Shown: in pieces, positions 37,401 through 46,552 of the stretch
How the letters are laid out: each line of letters starts with the position of its first letter
Position numbering within the stretch: the stretch's first letter is position 1
Notes under the pieces: generated by a model
Seen by the model: the letters and a program-made list of their open reading frames with translations, nothing else
Told to the model about the DNA's origin: nothing
Database searches by the model: none
Position numbers and translations under genes: made by a program
Source of the DNA: Idiomarina sp.
GTDB taxonomy: Bacteria; Pseudomonadota; Gammaproteobacteria; Enterobacterales; Alteromonadaceae
Assembly (NCBI GenBank): GCA_022565355.1
Contig: JAIUMU010000001.1
Span: 248,001-312,000, forward strand
Reading direction: 5' to 3'
Length of the DNA: 64,000 nt

Positions 37401-37944
37401 TATAAGTGCGGATAACACTTCAGCAGCACAACGTAACCGCATATACGATGGGTTACGCTTTACTCTTGCGGTAGCCTTAGGTGGTGCACTTGGCGCTGTA
37501 TTAAGAGTTCTTATCACCGTGATTTTAGCCGGCGAGAGTGGTAGTATTCTGCAGCCCACAGAAGGATTATCTGAACTGTTTGCACCGTTGCAGTTTCCGC
37601 TAGCAACATTATTGATAAACATAGTAGGTAGCTTTGCTTTGGGGCTGGTGATAGCGAACCGCGTATATACGCAAACCAATACCTGGAGCGCGCATCAAGA
37701 AGCATGGTTCTTGTTTATTACCAGTGGCTTTTGGAGTGCGTTCACAACATTTTCTGCGTTTAGCCATGATGTATTGCAGTTGTGGGTGAATGGTGCGGCC
37801 GTATTTGGTTTTTGGTGGCCGCCACAAGCAGTGGCGGGGATGTATTTACTAGCTTCTGTGGTGATTTCGCTAGCAGCGGTTATGCTGGCATTTGCGTTAA
37901 GCCACCGCAGGCACAAAACAAAATTTGCTGGCCATAGTGAGTAA
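37393..37944 (+). CDS. crcB: CrcB/Fluc fluoride channel, second paralogue
   Basis: 183 residues starting at GTG 37393, inside the end of the first crcB. It has four membrane helices. GGALGAVLRVL (Arg38), LLINIVGSF (Asn76) and SAFTTFSAF (Phe120, Phe123) match the family. Compared with its partner it has a 22-residue basic N-terminal tail, a longer acidic loop one and a basic C-terminal tail. Positive residues outside the membrane are all on the N-terminal, loop-two and C-terminal side (Arg14, 16, 22, 90, 172, 173, Lys175, 177), predicting N-in, C-in. In helix three the usual Gly-Gly before the TTF motif is Ser-Ala, so this subunit may not contribute equally to the central sodium site. Confidence 0.9.
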   Translation: MANISADNTSAAQRNRIYDGLRFTLAVALGGALGAVLRVLITVILAGESGSILQPTEGLSELFAPLQFPLATLLINIVGSFALGLVIANRVYTQTNTWSAHQEAWFLFITSGFWSAFTTFSAFSHDVLQLWVNGAAVFGFWWPPQAVAGMYLLASVVISLAAVMLAFALSHRRHKTKFAGHSE

Positions 37945-38007
37945 CGGGAAACTCCCGTTCGTTTGCTTCGGTTAGATAGAACACTTTAGCTACTTTATTT
38001 TGGATAA

Positions 38008-39324
<1,317 letters not shown>

Positions 39325-39351
39325 TTATTTACTACCTACCTAGATATATAT

Positions 39352-39378
39352 AACGGCCCAGTTACATCGGGCCGTTTT
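39352..39378 (+). terminator. intrinsic terminator of serS
   Basis: AACGGCCC and GGGCCGTT pair around a nine-base loop and are followed by TTTTC. It lies 28 bases after the serS stop, between convergent serS and tusE. Confidence 0.88.
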
Positions 39379-39389
39379 TCTTTCCCTCG

Positions 39390-39719
39390 CTAAATACATT
39401 TCGCGGGTTTTGGTAAACCGGCAATACGCGTAGCTTGCTTTGCTGGGCCTTTCGGAAACAAGGTGTATAAATAGCGGCTATTACCCTTATCTTCCCCTAA
39501 CGATTTCGCTACGGCCTTCACTAATACCCGCATTGCTGGGCTGGTATCGTATTCCTGATAGAAATTCCGCACAAAGTTCACCACTTCCCAATGGGCAGGG
39601 GTGAGTTCAATATTTTCTAGGCTAGCGATGTGCGCTGCGAGTTCGGGATTCCACGCATCGAAATCTGCTAGATACTCATATTGATCGGTTGCGTACTGCA
39701 CACCATTAAATTCAATCAT
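39390..39719 (-). CDS. tusE: TusE/DsrC family sulfur carrier protein
   Basis: TusE accepts persulfide sulfur from TusBCD and hands it to MnmA for 2-thiouridine formation at the wobble base of tRNA Lys, Glu and Gln. 109 residues (E. coli TusE 109). The [19 protein letters not shown] core and the C-terminal PKPAKCI with the penultimate acceptor Cys are diagnostic; the protein has only this Cys, as in TusE, not the two C-terminal Cys of respiratory DsrC. It starts nine bases after the fused tusDC gene and is close to yccA, its neighbour in E. coli also. Confidence 0.96.
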   Translation of the reverse strand: MIEFNGVQYATDQYEYLADFDAWNPELAAHIASLENIELTPAHWEVVNFVRNFYQEYDTSPAMRVLVKAVAKSLGEDKGNSRYLYTLFPKGPAKQATRIAGLPKPAKCI

Positions 39720-39728
39720 GTTGTGGCC

Positions 39729-40565
39729 TTAAAATATGATGTGATGTTTAGCACTGGCTTGCATTTGGGCAATTTGCTCCGCAGAGGCTTCTTGTAATGG
39801 CACGCGGTATTGTTGATTACCAGCCGCAACCATATCGCTTGCAGGACTATAAAATTCGGTAAAATCGAATACATTATTGAGCATAGCGATTTTCTTTAGT
39901 GGATCGTACCCATTTTGCTCTGTTGGCACCACCAGTTGGCTTAGCGCTGCGTTGTTATAGATTGCTTGGCAAGGAATATCCAAACTTACTGCCATGAGCA
40001 GCATATCTAAACCATGGCGCGAAATCGCTTGCCATGGGGAATGATTAAATTCAAAGAGCAAGGCGGCATCGTAAGCATCACTAGAGGCATCGTTGGTGAT
40101 GTCTTTAGCAGTTTTGCTATTGCGTTGTAAGAGTTCGCGAACGGCTACTGTTTCTTGCCGACATGAGTGCTGACATGAGTGCTGAAGCCCAGGCTGAAAC
40201 TGCAACAGTGTATCGGCCTTGCTTAATGCTTCCATGAACTCAGTGAGCCCGCCACTGGAAAATCCAGCTGCTAAACTTCCCGATGGCGGGACGTTCGGCT
40301 CAATACCATACTGGTTGGCTACTGTACTACATACTACCAGTGGAGTATGTTGCGTTGTTGCAAATTCTAACCATTGCTGTTGCAGGTTTTTTACGCCACT
40401 AGGGAACTGCAGATAATGGCTAGAATAGAGCACACCAGGGCCATAAAAAAAGACCTGTAGCACCTTGGCGCCAGAATCAACCAGGGCCTGAGCGGCTGCA
40501 ATCGCCGCATGGCCACTTGCATAATCATCGGGGCCTGCGTGCTGCATAATCACAACATTAACCAT
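39729..40565 (-). CDS. fused TusD-TusC sulfurtransferase protein
   Basis: 278 residues carrying two DsrE-type domains in one reading frame. Residues about 1-135 match TusD: Cys79 in LVVCSTVANQYG occupies the position of catalytic Cys78 of E. coli TusD, and GFSSGGLTEFMEAL ... LLQF ends the domain as in TusD. After a 40-residue linker, residues about 175-275 resemble TusC (YDAALLFEFNHSPW, SRHGLDMLLMAVSLD). No TusB homologue is seen in the window. TusBCD normally forms a heterohexamer that passes sulfur from TusA to TusE; tusE follows nine bases later. The start ATG 40565 has GAGG ten bases upstream; the ATG at 40601 has no ribosome site. Confidence 0.87.
   Translation of the reverse strand: MVNVVIMQHAGPDDYASGHAAIAAAQALVDSGAKVLQVFFYGPGVLYSSHYLQFPSGVKNLQQQWLEFATTQHTPLVVCSTVANQYGIEPNVPPSGSLAAGFSSGGLTEFMEALSKADTLLQFQPGLQHSCQHSCRQETVAVRELLQRNSKTAKDITNDASSDAYDAALLFEFNHSPWQAISRHGLDMLLMAVSLDIPCQAIYNNAALSQLVVPTEQNGYDPLKKIAMLNNVFDFTEFYSPASDMVAAGNQQYRVPLQEASAEQIAQMQASAKHHIIF
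40160..40183. repeat. two 12-bp tandem units in the tusD-tusC linker
   Basis: GACATGAGTGCT occurs twice in a row (40160-40171 and 40172-40183). It encodes a repeated Gln-His-Ser-Cys in the linker between the TusD-like and TusC-like domains, adding two Cys. Confidence 0.85.
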
Positions 40566-40633
40566 CGGTAAATAGCCTCGCACGGAAATTAAACACTGCA
40601 TAAATATGGCAGTAACTTGCGCTAGTATAACGA

Positions 40634-40666
40634 AAAACGCCTCGCTAGTAATGAGCGAGGCGTTTT
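40634..40666 (-). terminator. intrinsic terminator of yccA
   Basis: A perfect 13-base stem (AAAACGCCTCGCT with AGCGAGGCGTTTT) and seven-base loop. On the minus strand the T run extends to five, so it ends the yccA transcript before tusDC. It can also work rightwards. Confidence 0.92.
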
Positions 40667-40707
40667 GCGGTGGTACTTAATAGCGTACCGGTATTACAAA
40701 CAACGTA

Positions 40708-41367
40708 TTAATCGCGAGTAAAGGCCATTAATAGGTTAATTAAGCTTAAGAAGATGTTGTATAGCGAAACGAATATGGTGATGGTAGCCAAGATGTAGTT
40801 ACGCTCGCCACCATTCACAATGGCACTTGTTTGCATCAGGATTGCACCTGAAGAGAACAAAATGAACATGGCGCTAACGGCTAAACCAAGCGCTGGTATT
40901 TGCAGGAACAAGTTGGCGATAAAGCTCACCACAAGTACTACAAAGCCGGCCATCATCATGCCGCCAAGGAAACTCATATCTTTCTTAGTAGTTAGTACGT
41001 AAGCTGAAAGCGCAAAGAATATGGCTGCTGTGCCGCCCATTGCCAACATAATGATTTCAGCGCCACCGGTTGCCACAACCATATTTAAGATAGGGCCTAA
41101 GGTATAACCCATGAAGCCGGTAAGGGCGAACGTGAATACTAAACCTAAGCCGCTGTTCGCTGTTTTATGGATGGCAAACAGTAAACCGTAAAAGCCCACC
41201 AAAGTAATTAAAATGCCTGGGTAGGGCATGTTAAGCATGCTACTTACACCCGCAACAATCGCACTGAAGGCTAACGTAAGCGCTAATAGTGAATATGTGT
41301 TGCGTAAAACTTTGTTCACCTCAAGTGAGGCCGTATTACGCGCAGTGTTCACAGTTGGGTTGTTCAT
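40708..41367 (-). CDS. yccA: Bax inhibitor-1/YccA family membrane protein
   Basis: 219 residues with seven membrane helices and the BI-1 family pattern (GFMGYTLGPIL near the middle, SLYNIFLSLINLL near the end). In E. coli YccA is a substrate and modulator of the membrane protease FtsH. Length and the neighbouring tusE match E. coli yccA. An acidic pair typical of the proton-sensing BI-1 proteins is not obvious at the C-terminus, which ends FTRD. The start ATG 41367 has GGAGAAG upstream on the minus strand. Single gene with its own terminator. Confidence 0.93.
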   Translation of the reverse strand: MNNPTVNTARNTASLEVNKVLRNTYSLLALTLAFSAIVAGVSSMLNMPYPGILITLVGFYGLLFAIHKTANSGLGLVFTFALTGFMGYTLGPILNMVVATGGAEIIMLAMGGTAAIFFALSAYVLTTKKDMSFLGGMMMAGFVVLVVSFIANLFLQIPALGLAVSAMFILFSSGAILMQTSAIVNGGERNYILATITIFVSLYNIFLSLINLLMAFTRD

Positions 41368-41586
41368 ATTTAACTTCTCCAGTTACTTGTTGTTTGTTCT
41401 ATTGCTTAGAGCTTTGTTCGCTAAATTAGTTCTACTATACCTTATTCATGGGGGAGGGTTTCAACTAAAATCGGATTGAAGTGTAGTTGTTTACGCGAAT
41501 TATTGGCAAACGAGCAAGGAATTGCTGAAAAATAGATCGCTTCGGCTATTTTTACAGCAAACAAACAAATTTCTTCCACTTTTTAC
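41368..41586. other. intergenic region between yccA and the tRNA-Ser promoter
   Basis: Leader and promoter region of yccA. On the minus strand TTGAAA and TATAGT occur 19 bases apart (about 41428-41463), a slightly long spacing for a sigma-70 promoter. No open frame or strong hairpin is seen; a short imperfect inverted repeat lies near 41520-41565. Confidence 0.4.
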
Positions 41587-41615
41587 TTTACAAGGCGCTG
41601 TGAGGTATTTATTAT
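41587..41615 (+). promoter_or_regulatory. promoter of tRNA-Ser
   Basis: TTTACA (41587-41592), 17-base spacer, TATTAT (41610-41615). The following TCGCCTCG is a GC-rich discriminator of the kind that makes stable-RNA promoters sensitive to ppGpp. The tRNA begins 58 bases after the -10, so a leader is removed in processing. Confidence 0.65.
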
Positions 41616-41673
41616 TCGCCTCGTCTTCAGCAACGAACGTTGCAAACGCGTTAATTGTTGAAGCACACAATTT

Positions 41674-41765
41674 GGAGAGGTGGCAGAGCTCGGTTTAATG
41701 CACCTGACTTGAAATCAGGCGTAGGTTCATCCCTACCGGGGGTTCGAATCCCTCCCTCTCCGCCA
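41674..41765 (+). tRNA. tRNA-Ser (anticodon TGA)
   Basis: 92 bases including encoded CCA. Acceptor stem GGAGAGG/CCTCTCC, anticodon stem CCTGA/TCAGG with loop CTTGAAA (anticodon TGA, reads UCA and UCG), a long variable arm (GTAGG/CCTAC) as required for class II serine tRNAs, and T arm GGGTTCGAATCCC. In E. coli a tRNA-Ser gene (serW) sits by infA; this one is a different isoacceptor. Confidence 0.98.
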
Positions 41766-41771
41766 AATTCG

Positions 41772-41803
41772 AAAAGCCTGCATCGCATGATGCAGGCTTT
41801 TTT
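41772..41803 (+). terminator. intrinsic terminator of tRNA-Ser
   Basis: AAAAGCCTGCATC pairs with GATGCAGGCTTTT, loop GCAT, then TT. The hairpin starts six bases after the CCA end. Confidence 0.92.
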
Positions 41804-41991
41804 CGTTCTCGGGCCAATACGTTCAGCCGGCTGAAGTAATCTACTCTTTAATTAAACCTTATTTTTACAAATAACGTAATCAAGCCACGTTATACTTACG
41901 TATTCGTAGTGTTACTACTAACCTAATACCCAAAATCAGAAACATCACCATTTGCGCAAGCGCATGCCGCAGTATTTGAAAAGGATTCTTT

Positions 41992-43128
41992 ATGGCAGCT
42001 CAACCTTCTACTACTAAACGAATGATACTAATGCTCGTGGTTAGCATTATCGTATTTGGCTTAATCTTCGGCTATAAGGCCGTTGGCAATTATTTCATGA
42101 ATGATTTCTTCGATAATATGCCGGCACCCACTGTAACTATTACGGCAGCTGAGGTTGAACAGCAAACTTGGCGTGAATCTGTTTCTACTATTGGTAACTT
42201 TGCCGCGGTAAATGGCACCATGCTATCGGTGCAGGTACCTGGAGTGATCACTGAAATTCACTTTGCCAATGGCGATGAAGTGCAACAGGGTGATGTGCTA
42301 TTTAGTTTGGATACAGATATCGATGTTGCTGAACTAGAGCGGTTGCAAGCGCAATTGGATATTGCAACGTCAGAAGCAGCTCGTTTACAAAGATTGGCGC
42401 AATCTGAAAGTATATCTGCCTCTGAACTAGCTCGCGCTGAGAGTGAAGTATCCCAAGTTCGCGCTGCGCTAGCGGCGCAGCAAGCATTGTTGCGGCAAAA
42501 AACAATACGCGCGCCATTCTCAGGAGCCTTGGGAATCCGTAGGGTAAATTTAGGTGAATATGTAGCCCCTGGCACTCAGTTAGTGAGCCTGCAATCGAAA
42601 GCACCGATCTTTTTGAACTTCAGCCTTGCAGAGCGGTATCTAGGGCAATTGAATTTAAGGCAAACGCTGGTAGCGCGGGTAGATTCCTATCCTGAGCAAG
42701 AATTCAGTGGTGAGATTACCGCTATTTCTCCCGACATCAGCGATACCACTCGTACCGTTGCGGTACAAGCAACCTTTTCCAATAGCGAAAACCGCCTGAA
42801 GCCAGGTATGTTTGCGCGCGTTGAATTGGCGATTAATGCGCCGCGTGAGGTGTTGGTGATTCCGCGCACAGCCGTGCAGTTTAATCCTTTCGGTAATGTT
42901 GTGTACTTACTGGAAGAAAAAGATGGCGAGCTGATTGCCAATCAACAATTAATCCGCACCGGGCAGGTACAAGGCGATCTAATTGAAGTAACCGATGGCA
43001 TTCAAGCAGGCGATCGTGTTGCCAGCTCAGGGTTATTGAAACTACGTAATAATGCCGTGGTGAAAATCAATGACGATCCGAGCTTGCAGCCCCCAGCAGA
43101 GCGCAATCCACGTCCAGTGAACGAATAG
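41992..43128 (+). CDS. RND efflux pump membrane fusion (periplasmic adaptor) subunit
   Basis: 378 residues. An N-terminal membrane helix (about 11-28) anchors it in the inner membrane. A lipoyl half-motif (VSVQVPGVITEIHFANGDEVQQGDVL pattern, about 75-105) leads into a short helical hairpin (about 110-165), the second lipoyl half (TIRAPFSGALGIRRVNLGEYV), a beta-barrel and a membrane-proximal domain. This is the HlyD/MexH-like adaptor pattern that joins an RND transporter to an outer membrane channel. The start ATG 41992 has AAGGA upstream, and the permease gene begins 11 bases after the stop. No TetR or MarR regulator is adjacent. The 188 bases before it, after the tRNA terminator, hold its promoter. 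Confidence 0.94.
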   Translation: MAAQPSTTKRMILMLVVSIIVFGLIFGYKAVGNYFMNDFFDNMPAPTVTITAAEVEQQTWRESVSTIGNFAAVNGTMLSVQVPGVITEIHFANGDEVQQGDVLFSLDTDIDVAELERLQAQLDIATSEAARLQRLAQSESISASELARAESEVSQVRAALAAQQALLRQKTIRAPFSGALGIRRVNLGEYVAPGTQLVSLQSKAPIFLNFSLAERYLGQLNLRQTLVARVDSYPEQEFSGEITAISPDISDTTRTVAVQATFSNSENRLKPGMFARVELAINAPREVLVIPRTAVQFNPFGNVVYLLEEKDGELIANQQLIRTGQVQGDLIEVTDGIQAGDRVASSGLLKLRNNAVVKINDDPSLQPPAERNPRPVNE

Positions 43129-43139
43129 GGAGAGGTAGT

Positions 43140-46100
43140 ATGAAGTTTACCGATATCTTTATTCGTAAACCGGTATTAGCAACGGTTATTAGCTTACTTA
43201 TTTTATTGGTAGGTATTCGGGCGGCATTTGATTTAAATGTGCGTCAATTTCCTGAAATTAAGAACGCGGCCATTACCGTTTCTACTACCTATATCGGCGC
43301 TGATGCGGATTTAATTCAAGGCTTTATTACTACGCCATTAGAGCGAGAAATAGCTGCGGCCGAAGGCATTGATTATATTGAATCATCGTCCCGAGCCGGT
43401 ATTAGCACCATTACTGCGTATTTGCGGTTAGATTACGATCCAAATGATGCGCTTACGCAAATTGCGGCGCAGGTAAATAAGCTGCGCTCGGAACTGCCGG
43501 AAGACGCGCAAGATCCAGTCGTTTCATTGTCGGTAGGTGCGGATGTAGCCGCCATGTATCTCTCGTTCTACAGTGAGATTTTAGATGGCAATCAGATTAC
43601 CGATTATTTGGTGCGTGTGGTTGAGCCTCAACTTTCTACGATAGCAGGTGTGCAACGCGCAGAAATTCTGGGTGCACAAACATTTGCTATGCGCATTTGG
43701 TTAGATTCCGAGCAGATGGCCGCACTCGGCCTTACAGGCTCGGATGTAATGCGATCGTTGCGGGCTAATAACGTGCTTTCTGCGGTAGGGCGGACTAAAG
43801 GGAGTAGGGTGGCTATCGATTTAACCGCCGATACTGACCTGCGGAGCTTAGAGGAATTCCGCACCCTAATTGTGCGTGCCGATAATGGTGCAGTGGTGCG
43901 TTTAGAAGACATTGCAACGGTAGAACTTGGTGCCGAATCCTATGATAACTCAGCGTTCTATAATGGTGAACAAGCTACATTTATAGGTGTTGAAATAGCC
44001 CCCGATGCAAATGCGCTGGATGTAATACAAGAAGTTCGTGATGTGTGGCATCGGGATATTATTCCCCAGTTACCGAACGGCTTAAGCGCCAGTATCTCTT
44101 ACGATTCAACCGAGTATATTGAGAACGCAATTGATGAAGTGATCATGACGATCGTACTCGCGTTGGTGATTGTACTTGCGGTTATTTATGCATTTTTGGG
44201 CTCATTACGCTCGGTAATTATTCCTGCAGTGGCTGTGCCACTATCGTTAATCGGCACCTTTGTAATGATGCTGATGTTAGGGTTCTCGATTAATTTATTA
44301 ACCTTACTGGCGATGGTACTCGCAATTGGTATTGTGGTTGACGATGCCATTATTATGCTCGAGAACATTCAACGGCACCTTGAAAATGGCATGAGCCGCA
44401 TGGAGGCTTCAGTGCTGGGTGCGCGGCAGCTCACCGGGCCTATTATTGTGATGTCCACCACTCTAGTAGCGGTATTCATTCCGATTGGGTTTATCGGGGG
44501 CCTTACTGGCACGCTATTTGTGGAATTTGCCTTTACCTTAGCCGCTACCGTTGTTTTATCAGGGGTAGTAGCACTTACCTTATCGCCCATGATGTGTTCT
44601 CGTATGCTGCAATCGCGCCGTGATGGCAGCAAACGGCCGCGCTTAGAGCAATGGTTGGATGCTCGCTTTAATGGCTTACGCGATCGGTATCAACGGCGCT
44701 TACATGGCGCTCTAGAAACAAAATCGGTATTTGCTGTGTTTGGCATTATTGTATTGGTATCCTGCTATTTCTTATTTATAACCAGTAACTCGGAATTAGA
44801 GCCGCAAGAAGATCTTGGCTTTGTGTTTATGATTAGCCAAGCCGATAGTTATGCAACGCTTGATTACATTGAACAAAACACTGCAAAGATGGCTGATTTG
44901 CAGCGCGATGTTGATGAAATTGATATGGCCTTTGTGATTAACGGTATGCTTGGCCCAGGTAGTGCAGGAACGGGGATCGGTTTTGCGCCATGGGATCAAC
45001 GTAGCCGAACTACGCAGCAGGTGCTGGATGAGGATATCCAACCCTTCATCTCACAGATTCCAGGGTTGAATATCTTTGCGCTAATACCACCATCCTTGCC
45101 GAGCCCTGGTGGCGGCTTACCCGTGGAGTTTATTATCAGTTCCACACAGCCAATGCAGGTGCTTGCGGAGCTAGCGGATGAAATTATTGGTGAGGGTATG
45201 GCCAGTGGTCGGTTTATTATGTTGGATTCAGATCTACGTGTAGATCGCCCGCGCCAATCGGTAAATATCGATCGTGAGAAAGCGGCGTTAATGGGCGTTG
45301 ATATGGCCCAAGTTTCTGCTGATTTGGCGAGTATGTTGGCGGGTGCATATGCCGGCAGATTCGCTCTTGAAAATCGCTCTTATCGGGTAATTCCGCAAGT
45401 GCAACGCAGTGAACGGATTAGTGCCGAGCAGCTCGAGAATTTCTACACTCGCAATCAAAATGGCGAGCTGGTTCCTTTGGCTGCATTGGTAAGCTTAACG
45501 GAATCAGTACAACCCCAGCAATTGAATCGCTTTCAGCAATTAAATGCGATTAAGATCTCTGGCATTCCTCGGCCAGGCGTGGCGCTTGGTGATGCGCTAG
45601 CGGTATTAGATTCAATAGCGTTACAGCGTTTACCGCCGGGAGTAGTGGTAGATTATGCCGGCCAATCACGGCAGTTCAAAAGTGAAGGGCAGCAATTAGT
45701 GATTACGTTCTTCTTTGCCTTGGTGGTGATATTCCTAGTGCTTGCAGCACAATTTGAATCGTTCCGTGATTCCTTAATTGTGTTAGTAACGGTGCCTATG
45801 AGCATTTGCGGTGCATTAATCTTCGTAAGTTTAGGGTTTACTTCGTTGAATATATACACGCAAGTTGGCTTGGTAACGCTGATCGGGTTAATCGCAAAGC
45901 ATGGCATACTGATTGTGGAATTTGCGAATAAATTGCAGGAAGAGGGGAAAAGCAAACGCGAAGCCATTGAAAGCGCAGCTGCTATTCGCTTACGCCCTAT
46001 CTTAATGACCACAGCGGCTACTGTGCTGGCGATGTTGCCCCTGTTAATCGCTAGTGGCCCGGGTGGTGCTTCTCGCTATGCGATGGGCCTTATCATCGCC

Positions 46101-46193
46101 TCTGGCATGACCATAGGTACGCTGTTTACCTTGTTCGTGTTACCAGCGGTATATCTCTATATTGCTAAAGATAGAGCAGCAGTAGCGCAATGA
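43140..46193 (+). CDS. RND family efflux permease
   Basis: 1017 residues with the twelve-helix HAE-1 layout: FIRKPVLATVISLLILLVG at helix one, two large periplasmic loops, and AKHGILIVEFAN near helix ten. The proton-relay Asp pair in helix four is present (Asp401-Asp402 in VVDDAIIMLENI), as is the GLIAKHGIL motif, so it should be a working drug/proton antiporter. It looks nearer to the MexI/MexW/VexF-like branch than to AcrB. Substrates cannot be predicted. No outer membrane factor is encoded nearby, so it must share a TolC-type channel from elsewhere. GGGAGAGG lies before ATG 43140, and a terminator follows at 46261-46297. Confidence 0.95.
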   Translation: MKFTDIFIRKPVLATVISLLILLVGIRAAFDLNVRQFPEIKNAAITVSTTYIGADADLIQGFITTPLEREIAAAEGIDYIESSSRAGISTITAYLRLDYDPNDALTQIAAQVNKLRSELPEDAQDPVVSLSVGADVAAMYLSFYSEILDGNQITDYLVRVVEPQLSTIAGVQRAEILGAQTFAMRIWLDSEQMAALGLTGSDVMRSLRANNVLSAVGRTKGSRVAIDLTADTDLRSLEEFRTLIVRADNGAVVRLEDIATVELGAESYDNSAFYNGEQATFIGVEIAPDANALDVIQEVRDVWHRDIIPQLPNGLSASISYDSTEYIENAIDEVIMTIVLALVIVLAVIYAFLGSLRSVIIPAVAVPLSLIGTFVMMLMLGFSINLLTLLAMVLAIGIVVDDAIIMLENIQRHLENGMSRMEASVLGARQLTGPIIVMSTTLVAVFIPIGFIGGLTGTLFVEFAFTLAATVVLSGVVALTLSPMMCSRMLQSRRDGSKRPRLEQWLDARFNGLRDRYQRRLHGALETKSVFAVFGIIVLVSCYFLFITSNSELEPQEDLGFVFMISQADSYATLDYIEQNTAKMADLQRDVDEIDMAFVINGMLGPGSAGTGIGFAPWDQRSRTTQQVLDEDIQPFISQIPGLNIFALIPPSLPSPGGGLPVEFIISSTQPMQVLAELADEIIGEGMASGRFIMLDSDLRVDRPRQSVNIDREKAALMGVDMAQVSADLASMLAGAYAGRFALENRSYRVIPQVQRSERISAEQLENFYTRNQNGELVPLAALVSLTESVQPQQLNRFQQLNAIKISGIPRPGVALGDALAVLDSIALQRLPPGVVVDYAGQSRQFKSEGQQLVITFFFALVVIFLVLAAQFESFRDSLIVLVTVPMSICGALIFVSLGFTSLNIYTQVGLVTLIGLIAKHGILIVEFANKLQEEGKSKREAIESAAAIRLRPILMTTAATVLAMLPLLIASGPGGASRYAMGLIIASGMTIGTLFTLFVLPAVYLYIAKDRAAVAQ

Positions 46194-46260
46194 TTGTAAT
46201 GCCGCAGGCAATGTGGATTAATCAATACGTGCTCAGCTGAACAGCGCGCAGGATATTACA

Positions 46261-46297
46261 AAAAAGGTCAACACATTATCGATGTGTTGGCCTTTTT
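46261..46297 (+). terminator. intrinsic terminator of the RND operon
   Basis: A 15-base stem from AAAAAGG-CAACACA against TGTGTTG-CCTTTTT, with one G-T pair and a seven-base loop, ending in five T. It lies 67 bases after the permease stop. Confidence 0.9.
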
Positions 46298-46552
46298 ACG
46301 TTATTGCGTACGCTCGCTTGGTGGCGGCGAAAGATACGTGGCGGTTATGCTCTATATCATATGATAATAGTGATAGTTAAATATTACGAAAGACGCATAA
46401 AAGTTACCTAATTATTACCCTTTGCTGATATTTATAATTGACGTTGTTGCGAAAAGCCGCTAAAAAAAGATGGCATCTTTAAGAAACTAATTAAATAGCT
46501 GCAGGATGTAGCTGTTTGAAATAACGATAATTTCACCAGAAGGATACGGGAA
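46298..46552 (+). promoter_or_regulatory. A+T-rich control region of the uvrY-like gene
   Basis: 255 bases without a gene. Visible structure: a palindrome AAAGATG-G-CATCTTT at 46466-46480, and a direct repeat of TAGCTG around 46497-46515, both upstream of the start at 46553. A ribosome site AAGGAT plus GGGAA precedes the ATG. No promoter could be picked with confidence. Confidence 0.4.

Noticed and set aside
41400-41470. A TTGAAA followed by CCCCAT on the minus strand upstream of yccA, resembling a heat-shock sigma-32 promoter.
   Set aside because: The spacing between the two elements is about five bases, far short of the 13-15 needed.
41674-46297. RND pump genes directly after a tRNA gene, as in an island inserted at a tRNA 3' end.
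   Set aside because: There is no integrase, no repeat of the tRNA 3' end downstream, and base use looks like the neighbours.
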